Positions 27,207 to 34,502 of a stretch of DNA of 64,000 nucleotides are shown here, in pieces. This stretch comes from CAYZHM01 sp964478225 (GTDB lineage: Bacteria > Pseudomonadota > Alphaproteobacteria > Micavibrionales > Micavibrionaceae), in assembly GCA_964478225.1 (NCBI GenBank), contig CAYZHM010000008.1:14811-78810 (forward strand). Direction: 5' to 3'. How positions within the stretch are numbered: the first letter of the stretch is position 1; each line of letters starts with the position of its first letter. Under the pieces are notes generated by a model. The model was not told the origin of the DNA. It did no database searches and saw only the letters and a list, made by a program, of their open reading frames with translations. The translations under genes and the position numbers were made by a program.

Positions 27207-28579
27207 TGGTCTTCAATTCTTTAGCTTATTTTTTACTGGTTCTGTTTGCGTTGGCGGGTGCTCGCTTATTCGGCAGGTCGGCTTTCTTTTTTCTACTCGG
27301 CAGCGGCATTTTTTACTTTTTTGCTGGCCCTTTGGATTGTGCGGTTTTTGGAGGAGCGCTTATTGCAAATTGGGCAATTGTCAGACTTGTTAGCGATAAA
27401 AATACGCGTCTTTGGGCGGCCATTTTGGTCAATATCGGCCTGCTGTTTTTCTTTAAATATGTTGGGTTTTTCTTTGAGGAGGTTTTCGGCGAGGAAAGCC
27501 AACGCAGTTATCTCAATGTCGCGCTTCCACTAGGCATTTCCTTTTATACTTTTCAAATTCTGTCTTACCATATTGATGTTGCTCGAGGTTATACGAACGA
27601 AGCGAGAGGCTTTGGTCGTTTTGCGCTGTTCATATCTTTCTTTCCGCAATTGGTTGCGGGCCCGATTGTGCGCGCCGATCAGCTTTTGCCGCAAATCAAC
27701 AGGTTGTTCCAAAATAGGCGTCGACGGCCTTATTTGGTTTCGTTTGGTCTTGGGCTTTGTGCGTTGGGGCTGTTCAAGAAGGTTTTTCTTGCAGACAGCA
27801 TTGCGCCGCATGTGGACGAAATTTTTGCTTTGGGGCCTGAAAACGCTGTTTGGGCTTGGCTTGGGGCGACTTTATTTGGGTTTCAAATTTATAACGATTT
27901 CTCAGGTTATTCCGACATAGCGATCGGTTCTGCCTATCTGCTTGGAATACGGCTGCCCTGGAACTTCAGGACGCCTTATCTGAGCAAGGGACCACAGGAA
28001 TTTTGGCAGCGTTGGCACATCACCCTCTCAACCTGGATCAGAGATTATTTGTATATTCCTTTGGGAGGCAGCCGAGGCTCACCCTTAAAAAACGCATTGG
28101 TGATTGTAGGGGTCATGGCGCTTGCGGGCATGTGGCACGGCGCATCGCTTAACTTTGTGTTATGGGGGTTTTTATGGGGTGTATATATTTACGTTGACCG
28201 GATTATCAATCCTTCAGAATCACGGATATTTCGAATTGCGTGTCAATTTTTGGTCACCACCTCTTTATGGGTTTTATTTCGTGCCGAAGATTTAGGCCAT
28301 GCCATTTCCTACTATGCTGTGATGATGGGATTCAGCGAAGGTGAGGTTTCGCCCTCCACTTTTTATGATGAAAGACAGATGCTTAGTGCTCTTTCTTTGT
28401 GTGCTTTGTCGTTGTTTTGTCTTCATATGGTTGAAGCTCAGATGCAAACGAAAGCGATTTTCTATAAATTAAAACATCTGCAAGGGCCGTTTTTATACGG
28501 TGTTTTGGTGGCCTGCATGATCGTCATTTTGTTGATGCAACAAGAAACATTAAACCCCTTCATTTATTTCAGGTTTTGA
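27206..28579 (+). CDS. MBOAT-family membrane O-acyltransferase (AlgI-like)
   Basis: The 457-residue integral membrane protein has about ten hydrophobic segments. Diagnostic MBOAT motifs are present: LPLGISFYTFQILSYHIDV, DFSGYSDIAIGSAYLLG, FWQRWHITLSTWIRDYLYIPLGG, and MWHGASLNFVLWG, which contains the essential histidine. It moves an acyl group, usually acetate, across the membrane onto exopolysaccharide. Its immediate downstream partner is an SGNH-type protein, the same pairing as AlgI with AlgJ or AlgX and as in peptidoglycan PatA/B. Its target is probably the glycan encoded to the left. Confidence 0.92.
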   Translation: MVFNSLAYFLLVLFALAGARLFGRSAFFFLLGSGIFYFFAGPLDCAVFGGALIANWAIVRLVSDKNTRLWAAILVNIGLLFFFKYVGFFFEEVFGEESQRSYLNVALPLGISFYTFQILSYHIDVARGYTNEARGFGRFALFISFFPQLVAGPIVRADQLLPQINRLFQNRRRRPYLVSFGLGLCALGLFKKVFLADSIAPHVDEIFALGPENAVWAWLGATLFGFQIYNDFSGYSDIAIGSAYLLGIRLPWNFRTPYLSKGPQEFWQRWHITLSTWIRDYLYIPLGGSRGSPLKNALVIVGVMALAGMWHGASLNFVLWGFLWGVYIYVDRIINPSESRIFRIACQFLVTTSLWVLFRAEDLGHAISYYAVMMGFSEGEVSPSTFYDERQMLSALSLCALSLFCLHMVEAQMQTKAIFYKLKHLQGPFLYGVLVACMIVILLMQQETLNPFIYFRF

Positions 28580-28580
28580 G

Positions 28581-29813
28581 ATGAAGACGTATAATTTTGC
28601 AAGATCACTGTTATTTTTTCTTGTTGGAGCAGCGACCTTATATGTTGCATTTGAGATCTTTTTAGCGATCGCAGAACGCACGCCGCTTGGAAAAATTATA
28701 CCTCTCATCGAACCACAGTTGGGGAAACCCGATGCCTATGCAGGCTTCGCATTTATTCCTGGTGCACAAGGCATGTGGACACGCGAAAACAGGGCTCACA
28801 TTAAAATCAATGCTATGGGCCTTCGCGATGACGAAACCACCCTTAAGAAACCAGAAGGCGCATTCCGGGTGGCTTTAATGGGGGATTCCATAACCGAGGC
28901 CTTGCAGGTCGAAAATGAGCACACTTATGAAAATCTTGCTGAAGAATCGCTCAAAGAACAGGGAAGGTTTGTCGAAATCATTAACCTCGCTATGTCTGGA
29001 AACGGGCCTTTACGTCAACTTGTAAGGTTTGAATCTAAAGGATTACAATTTTCGCCGGATCTCGTGATTTTTCAATTTGCCGCAGCAGATTTTTTATCAG
29101 GGGAGATGTTTGATGACTCTCAGAATCCTGGCTACAAAATGAATGACCAAGGAGATATTATCCGTTCCTACGCTTATAAAAACCGCTTTTCCCAAAGACA
29201 TATCGACAGTTTGTTTTTCAAAGTCTTTTTCAAGGCGCTTCAGCATTCTCATATTCTAAGAGCAATCAACAATAAGCGCCGCGCTTTTCTAAGCCAAGAA
29301 GGGGCATTTCTGAAAATCCTTAATTTGAATGTCCCAACATGGTCTTTTAGTGAACAACCAATGGTTTTCTCAGACAAAAATACTTGCGATTATCCAGATC
29401 TTAAAGCTCAGTACGACTTATGGGTTAGGCACAAGCCGTCTCAAACATGGCTAGGCGTACAAAAATTTATGGAGGAGGTATCTTCACTATCCGTACAGCA
29501 TAAATTTAAAGCTTTGATAGCTGCCCGTAACGCTCTTCCTGCTGTGCAATGTAATGAAGCATTAAATATGCGAAGCAAAGTCGTTAGATCGATGGAAAGT
29601 GCATTCAAAAGGCGTGCATTACGTTTTGTAGATTGGGATGTTGTTTTAATGAATTCCGCGAATGCAAAATCAGACAATTTCTTAAGCTATGAAACGCTAT
29701 ATGGTTTTGGTTCATCCTTAGGCGATGGGCATTTGAACTATGAGGGCCATAAAGCATTTGCCAAGACTCTAGAAAAAATCGTCTTTCCTTTCGTTAAGGA
29801 CTCTCATCAGTAA
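28581..29813 (+). CDS. Membrane-anchored SGNH-type O-acetyltransferase partner
   Basis: The 410-residue protein has a single N-terminal membrane anchor (about residues 8-30) and then an SGNH or GDSL-type fold: ALMGDSITEAL near residue 97, a block III-like NLAMSGNGPLRQ, and DGHLNYEGHKAFA near the C terminus with the Asp-x-x-His pair. The nucleophile serine, oxyanion asparagine and catalytic pair appear intact. It lies 1 base after the MBOAT gene. Together they resemble AlgI/AlgX-like systems, in which the MBOAT passes acetyl groups to a periplasmic SGNH domain. It is the last gene before the GC-rich segment. Confidence 0.85.
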   Translation: MKTYNFARSLLFFLVGAATLYVAFEIFLAIAERTPLGKIIPLIEPQLGKPDAYAGFAFIPGAQGMWTRENRAHIKINAMGLRDDETTLKKPEGAFRVALMGDSITEALQVENEHTYENLAEESLKEQGRFVEIINLAMSGNGPLRQLVRFESKGLQFSPDLVIFQFAAADFLSGEMFDDSQNPGYKMNDQGDIIRSYAYKNRFSQRHIDSLFFKVFFKALQHSHILRAINNKRRAFLSQEGAFLKILNLNVPTWSFSEQPMVFSDKNTCDYPDLKAQYDLWVRHKPSQTWLGVQKFMEEVSSLSVQHKFKALIAARNALPAVQCNEALNMRSKVVRSMESAFKRRALRFVDWDVVLMNSANAKSDNFLSYETLYGFGSSLGDGHLNYEGHKAFAKTLEKIVFPFVKDSHQ

Positions 29814-30121
29814 CCAGGGTATACGGTCAAGCTTATCCTTCAAACGCTGATTTTAGTCAATAACGCAAAACTCATGGTTTTGAAGAGCCTTACAGTAAAA
29901 TTTTAAGCGCGCATTATTTTTCATAAGTAATATTATCACAGTATAGCCGCCGCAATTGCCTCGGTAGCGGGCGCAGTGGAGGCTGGTGAGTTCGGGAACC
30001 GGACTGGCGCACCGCGGCGCCAGCGGCAACTCCACGAAGATTGGCGGCTTGGTCCACGAGAATGTCGCCGCGAAGGGCGTTTCTGGTTGCGCAGATAGGG
30101 GATCCTATAGTAAAAAGAACT
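29814..30121. other. Gene-free junction leading into the GC-rich segment
   Basis: No convincing gene is seen. Composition changes abruptly near 29940, from AT-rich host sequence to GC-rich sequence. Just inside the change is a perfect 7-base inverted repeat, CTGGCGC at 30004-30010 and GCGCCAG at 30017-30023, with a 6-base loop. The 8-mer ATTATCAC at 29932-29939 recurs at 34319-34326, near the other end of the GC-rich segment. Weak open frames here lack supporting motifs. Confidence 0.6.
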
Positions 30122-31474
30122 ATGATCCTGCTCACTCGCCTAGGGCGATGCGCCCAGGACCCGACGGCGCGACGCGTCGGACTTCTGGCACTCCTGCTTG
30201 CTACTTTCTCTGCTTCGGTTTTCGCCGCTGATCCTATTCCAGGGGACGCTTGCTCGACCGCCGATAGCTATCAGTGGTCAGGTGGACCGGAAGCCGCCGG
30301 CAAGGCTTACCTCATGACATGTCAGGGGAGCGTCTGGGTCCGCATCCTCGAAACATCCGCGACGGGCTTCGTGGGAGTGAAGCAAGCCGCGCCGAAAACG
30401 CCGCTCGACGTGGCAGGCGAGGTGAAGCTCGGCGTCAGCACGGGCTTGGCCTGCAACTCCAATACGGCAGGGGGGATGCGGTACAACAGTACGAGCAAGT
30501 TGATTGAGTTTTGTAACCAGACGGCCTGGGGTCCGCTTCTTACGACTGTTGCCTGCGATTCCACCCCGGCGGCTTTCACGTTCGCCGATCAGACCTCGCA
30601 GGTCGTGAGCACACTCATTCCCTCGAATATCATCGCCATCAGCGACACGGCGCCCGCCTGCACCTCGATCGTCAGCGTTAGCGGCGATGGCGGCCCTCAG
30701 TATCGCACTTGTTCTGATTCCATCTGCTCCAGCGTCCTGCAGGACTGGACGGCGGACAACAAGTCGCTTGTTATGAACGGGCCGCGTTATTTGCAAGTGC
30801 GGACGACTACCTCGGCCTCGTCGGCGACGACCCACCACGTGTCGATCACTGTCGGCGCCGTCAGCGATAACTGGTCGCTGACCACGAGCAACCCTGGACC
30901 TTGCGGCGATGTCGGACCGGGCGATGTCGGCACAGTATGCAGCGACGGATCGGTGTATGCAGGCATCACGCCGGACGGAAATCGTCATATGTATGTTCCA
31001 CGGTGCGATCTAGGGATGAGTTGGGATGGCGCCGCATGCTCTGGAGCGCGCGACAGCTTGGCGTGGAATAATGGAAATAGCTCCGACACTGTGCAGACGT
31101 TTGCCAATAGCGGCGTCAGCGGTTCGTTGCATACGGCGGAGCTTCTCACTATTGATTCCGATAGCGCCACGGGCGGAATTCAACCGCATCTCGCAGCGAA
31201 AGCGTGCGCCGATCTTAGCGATCATGGCAAAGGCGATTGGTATCTGCCGGCGATCAGTGAGCTGAGTGTCATTTATTCGAATCTCCAAGACGGCACGCCG
31301 CAGGACAATAGCCCCGACCCAATCATCAGCGGATTGACTACCTCGTCTTATTGGTCATCAACAGAACTGGGCAATAGCTCCGGGCACGCGCAAGCCAGAA
31401 GCTTCACCTCTGGAGGGGTTAGCAATCTGCTCAAGCAGAACACGTACGCTGTGCGTTGTGCTCGGAAAGAATAG
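30122..31474 (+). CDS. Exported DUF1566 (Lcl C-terminal) protein 1
   Basis: I start at the ATG at 30122; the longer TTG-initiated frame would bury the signal peptide. The 450-residue protein begins with arginines, a hydrophobic LLALLLATFSASVFA and an A-A cleavage site around residue 34. The N-terminal part contains SGGPEAAGKAYLM, TPLDVAGEVKLG and GGMRYNSTSKLIEFCN, a pattern seen in surface and fibre-like proteins. The C terminus is a DUF1566 domain with DHGKGDWYLPAISELSVIYSNL and TSSYWSSTE. Its function is unknown; DUF1566 is often found on secreted or surface proteins. GC content and codon use differ from the flanking regions. A paralogue follows directly. Confidence 0.88.
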   Translation: MILLTRLGRCAQDPTARRVGLLALLLATFSASVFAADPIPGDACSTADSYQWSGGPEAAGKAYLMTCQGSVWVRILETSATGFVGVKQAAPKTPLDVAGEVKLGVSTGLACNSNTAGGMRYNSTSKLIEFCNQTAWGPLLTTVACDSTPAAFTFADQTSQVVSTLIPSNIIAISDTAPACTSIVSVSGDGGPQYRTCSDSICSSVLQDWTADNKSLVMNGPRYLQVRTTTSASSATTHHVSITVGAVSDNWSLTTSNPGPCGDVGPGDVGTVCSDGSVYAGITPDGNRHMYVPRCDLGMSWDGAACSGARDSLAWNNGNSSDTVQTFANSGVSGSLHTAELLTIDSDSATGGIQPHLAAKACADLSDHGKGDWYLPAISELSVIYSNLQDGTPQDNSPDPIISGLTTSSYWSSTELGNSSGHAQARSFTSGGVSNLLKQNTYAVRCARKE

Positions 31475-31513
31475 GACCCCAATGATCGAGATACTCACAG
31501 GAGCCATTACGCG

Positions 31514-32830
31514 ATGCTGAGTGCTAGAAACATTGCGGTCACCGCCTTCGCCATCGTGGCGTTGTCTGTTATCGCGCCGACAGCATTCGCTGTTGATCCC
31601 GCGCCAGGGGATGCCTGCTCTACTAATACTCAAGTGCAATGGTCCGGAGGTCCGGAAGCGAGCGGCAAGGCCTACTGGATGGTTTGCCAGGGCGGTGCGT
31701 GGACTCGCATGCTCGAAACCGCCACAAGCGGTTATGTCGGTATTCGCAGTGCCGCTCCAAAAACTCCTCTCGATGTGGGCGGAGAGATGAAGATTGGCGA
31801 TTCCAGTTTGCCCTGCGGAGCGGATGCGGAAGGCGCGATCCGGTATGACGCGACCAGCAAGCTCATCGAATACTGCAACCTTTCGGATTGGACGCCCGTG
31901 TTAGTCAATGCGCAATGCGACGTCACTCCCGCCCCCTTTGCCTTTGTCGACCAGAAGTCGTTGGGCACGTCCGTCTTGGTCGAGTCCGACATTATTCCCA
32001 TCAACGGCACCGACCCCGGCTGCACGTCCTTGGTCAGCATCAGTGGCAGCGGTAGTCCTGAGTTTAGGACTTGTAGTGATGCCAGTTGCGCCAGCGTCTT
32101 GCAGGCGTGGACTAGCACCAACAAGACCCTGGCCATGAACGGCCCGCAATACTTACAACTGAGGACGACCTCTCCGGGGACGGCAAGCTCCACGCATACC
32201 GTCACGATTACCGTAGGGGGCGTGAGCGACCAGTGGGATGTGTCGACAACCTCGGCCGGATCGTGCGGCGATGTTGCTCTTGCTGAGATCGGAACGGTAT
32301 GCTCTGATGGTTCTGTCTACGCGGGGATTTCGCCCGACGGGAACGTCAATATGTACATTACCCGCTGCGACGCGGGGATGGCTTGGGACGGAGCCAACTG
32401 TACTGGAACGGCGGCGAATAAACCATGGAACAACGGAAATGGATCCAATAATGTGGTGACATCGGCCACCAGTTCGGTGAGCGGCGCTTCGAACACGCCG
32501 ATGATCATTGCGATCGATTCTGACAGCGGCACGGGCGGAACCCAACCCCACGTTGCGGCACAGGCCTGCGCCGACCTGACCGATCATGGCAACACCGATT
32601 GGTATTTGCCGGCGTCAAGCGAAATGCAGGTCATCTACGCAAATCTACAGGATGGTCTTCCTGCGGACGGCAATCCCGACCCCGTCATCAGCGGGTTTAT
32701 GACTTCGCCTTACTCGTCGTCCACAGAAATGAGCAGTACGCATATGCGAGCCATTAGTTTCAGTTCTGGCAGCGGCAGTACGCAGCTCAAACGCTACACA
32801 TACCCGGTTCGTTGCGCGAGAAAGGATTGA
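31514..32830 (+). CDS. Exported DUF1566 (Lcl C-terminal) protein 2, paralogue of 1
   Basis: The 438-residue protein has a signal peptide (IAVTAFAIVALSVIAPTAFA) and the same domain order as the gene before it: SGGPEASGKAYWMVCQGGAW, TPLDVGGEMKIG, GAIRYDATSKLIEYCN, then a C-terminal DUF1566 domain (NTDWYLPASSEMQVIYANLQDG). The two are clearly tandem duplicates that have diverged. Both end CARK followed by one acidic residue. The 39-base gap between them suggests one transcript. High GC matches its neighbour, not the host-like flanks. No function is known. Confidence 0.88.
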   Translation: MLSARNIAVTAFAIVALSVIAPTAFAVDPAPGDACSTNTQVQWSGGPEASGKAYWMVCQGGAWTRMLETATSGYVGIRSAAPKTPLDVGGEMKIGDSSLPCGADAEGAIRYDATSKLIEYCNLSDWTPVLVNAQCDVTPAPFAFVDQKSLGTSVLVESDIIPINGTDPGCTSLVSISGSGSPEFRTCSDASCASVLQAWTSTNKTLAMNGPQYLQLRTTSPGTASSTHTVTITVGGVSDQWDVSTTSAGSCGDVALAEIGTVCSDGSVYAGISPDGNVNMYITRCDAGMAWDGANCTGTAANKPWNNGNGSNNVVTSATSSVSGASNTPMIIAIDSDSGTGGTQPHVAAQACADLTDHGNTDWYLPASSEMQVIYANLQDGLPADGNPDPVISGFMTSPYSSSTEMSSTHMRAISFSSGSGSTQLKRYTYPVRCARKD

Positions 32831-33397
32831 CCTCCCGCACGGCCCAAGGATCGGCCGGTTATTGCTCTTCGCCAACAAACGCATCGAGTAGGCACGCGGC
32901 CCCCTCGTCGAGCAGCCAAGCGATCATTGACTGCTGCTCGACTTCAGGAAGCGCCAGCAACTCGGCGACGACTGCCAGCTCCGCCGCCCGCGCCGTCAGC
33001 CGGTACGAAGCGGCGTCGCCGCGACTTGTCCATTCATTTCGGCCGCGCAGAATCGCCGCGGAAAGCGCACGCAAACGGCCCGACGGCTGAACGCCGCCGC
33101 AAGAGGCGTCAGATTTACTGACGGCGCGCTAGTTGGACACCCCAGTGAAATAGGCAAGCACAAGTCTCTCCCTGTTCGCTGCGCGCCATGCAAGAGAATC
33201 TGCTTCCATTGCCCGAAGAAGATTCTCTGCCCAAGCCGTTCCCGTGATCGCGACGGCAGTTCCGGCGGCAAGGCAACAGCTCGGGGTAATTGCTAGGCCC
33301 TGGAGCCACCTCGAACTATCCGATAATTCCGGACAGTTGCGGAGCCCGGCCCCAACTCTTCGAAATTTTCGAAAGGTTCTCTTGGCGATTGAATCAT
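32831..33397. other. GC-rich gap between DUF1566 proteins and the toxin-antitoxin genes
   Basis: About 570 bases hold no convincing intact gene. A minus-strand frame at 32859-33074 (71 residues, beginning at a TTG) has a protein-like composition with a helical C terminus and might be a remnant, but it lacks a ribosome site and recognised motifs. Nothing resembling a transposase or integrase is visible. The gap ends at the toxin-antitoxin promoter. Confidence 0.5.
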
Positions 33398-33445
33398 TTG
33401 ACATTGTACGGCAGTTTGCCGTATAGTAGAGATAGAGAGAAGGAG
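33398..33445 (+). promoter_or_regulatory. Promoter, palindromic operator and ribosome site of the toxin-antitoxin pair
   Basis: TTGACA at 33398-33403 and TATAGT at 33422-33427 are separated by 18 bases. A perfect 7-base inverted repeat, TACGGCA (33407-33413) and TGCCGTA (33417-33423), fills the spacer and reaches into the -10. That is the expected position for an autorepressor operator. AGGAG (33441-33445) lies 7 bases before the antitoxin ATG. Type II antitoxins of this kind usually repress their own promoter. Confidence 0.85.
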
Positions 33446-33452
33446 TTGCGAC

Positions 33453-33734
33453 ATGCTCGATGAAAAGAAAACTGCTCGCCTGGAAGCCCGTCTTCCTGCC
33501 GAGATCCACTCGCTATTGAAGAAAGCGGCAGACCTGCAGGGCCGGTCGCTGAGCGATTTTGTGATTGCATCAGCGCGAGAAGCCGCCGAGCAGGCCATCG
33601 CCCGCAGCAACGAAATCCGGCTGACCTTGACCGAGCAAAAGCGGTTCGCCCAAGCCATTCTGAATCCTCCACCTGTCGCACAGCCGCTGCGCAAGGCGAT
33701 GAAGAACCGCGAGCGATTGCTGGACCACTCATGA
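33453..33734 (+). CDS. DUF1778 (ribbon-helix-helix) antitoxin
   Basis: The 93-residue protein fits the TacA/AtaR antitoxin family. It has a short N-terminal DNA-binding ribbon-helix-helix (KKTARLEARLPAEIHSLLKKAADLQGRSLSDFV) and a C-terminal region (about residue 60 on) that would wrap the toxin. It binds both the cognate acetyltransferase and the operator. Its stop overlaps the toxin's ATG by 4 bases (ATGA), the classical layout. It sits in the GC-rich segment. Confidence 0.9.
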   Translation: MLDEKKTARLEARLPAEIHSLLKKAADLQGRSLSDFVIASAREAAEQAIARSNEIRLTLTEQKRFAQAILNPPPVAQPLRKAMKNRERLLDHS

Positions 33735-34240
33735 ACCAGGGACTGTTTCGCCTTGAGTTGCTGGCGAAGCACGATCGCACTCGGTTCGACTGCGGCGTGC
33801 CGGAGTTAAATTCCTACTTCCACACGCAGGTCAGTCAGGATGTGAGGCGACACTACGCCACCTGCTTCGTCGCCGTCGATAAACAGGAAGGTCGCGTTGC
33901 GGGCTACTATACGCTCTCCATGGGCAGCATTGCCCTGAGCGATCTGCCCGAGAGCCTAGCAAAACAGCTTCCGCGATACTCTCAGGCGCCGATTGCCCGC
34001 TTAGGGCGTCTTGCCATCAACTTGGAGCACCAGGGACAGAAGCTTGGCAGCGCGTTATTGGCAGATGCGATTTACCGGGTCGCCCAATCGGAGATTGCTG
34101 CGTATGCCATTGTCGTGGATGCCAAGGACCGCAACGCAGCTAGCTTCTACGAGCACTTTGGCTTTCTAAAGCTGTCGCGGGATCCCCAGACACTCTTCCT
34201 ACCGATCAGCACAGCGATAAAGTCGCTCGGCAAGAAGTAG
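33731..34240 (+). CDS. GNAT-family toxin (TacT/AtaT type)
   Basis: The 169-residue protein has the GNAT toxin pattern: FDCGVPELNSYFHTQ near the start, the acetyl-CoA loop LAINLEHQGQKLGSALLADA, and the late NAASFYEHFGF with the catalytic-type tyrosine. Such toxins acetylate the amino group of aminoacyl-tRNA and stop translation; the DUF1778 antitoxin neutralises them. The pair is a mobile-element-type stabilisation module and supports the view that the surrounding GC-rich segment was acquired. Confidence 0.92.
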   Translation: MNQGLFRLELLAKHDRTRFDCGVPELNSYFHTQVSQDVRRHYATCFVAVDKQEGRVAGYYTLSMGSIALSDLPESLAKQLPRYSQAPIARLGRLAINLEHQGQKLGSALLADAIYRVAQSEIAAYAIVVDAKDRNAASFYEHFGFLKLSRDPQTLFLPISTAIKSLGKK

Positions 34241-34502
34241 CATTCTTACTGCCGCCGGCTGCTTCAATTCAAGCTTCTGCGTTGCATTCTGCTTCTGGTC
34301 TTAATTTCCGTAACATACATTATCACGCAAAAAATGGGTCGTGCACCCATCAAGTCAATTTTTCAAGCTAAATACCAGCCAGGGTAACATTATGTTAATA
34401 CTTTAGGGGTAGAATTTAAGTATGTATCTCTCTTTATCAAAGGCGAGATGCATTTGTTAGTGGGAAAAACTATTAAAAACAAAGGGTTGCAGGGTAGAGA
34501 TT
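34241..34502. other. Junction back to host-like sequence and upstream region of the FecR gene
   Basis: GC falls within the first 60 bases. ATTATCAC at 34319-34326 repeats the 8-mer at the left junction. A hairpin, ATGGGT (34334-34339) and ACCCAT (34345-34350), is followed on the minus strand by a T-run, which looks like a terminator for leftward transcription, though no minus-strand gene precedes it. TAACAT-T-ATGTTA at 34385-34397 is a perfect palindrome related to elements upstream of the other RTX genes (see findings). Confidence 0.5.

Noticed and set aside
32859..33074. Minus-strand 71-residue frame in the GC-rich gap
   Set aside because: It starts at a TTG without ribosome site and has no recognised domain. 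It is mentioned as a possible remnant only.
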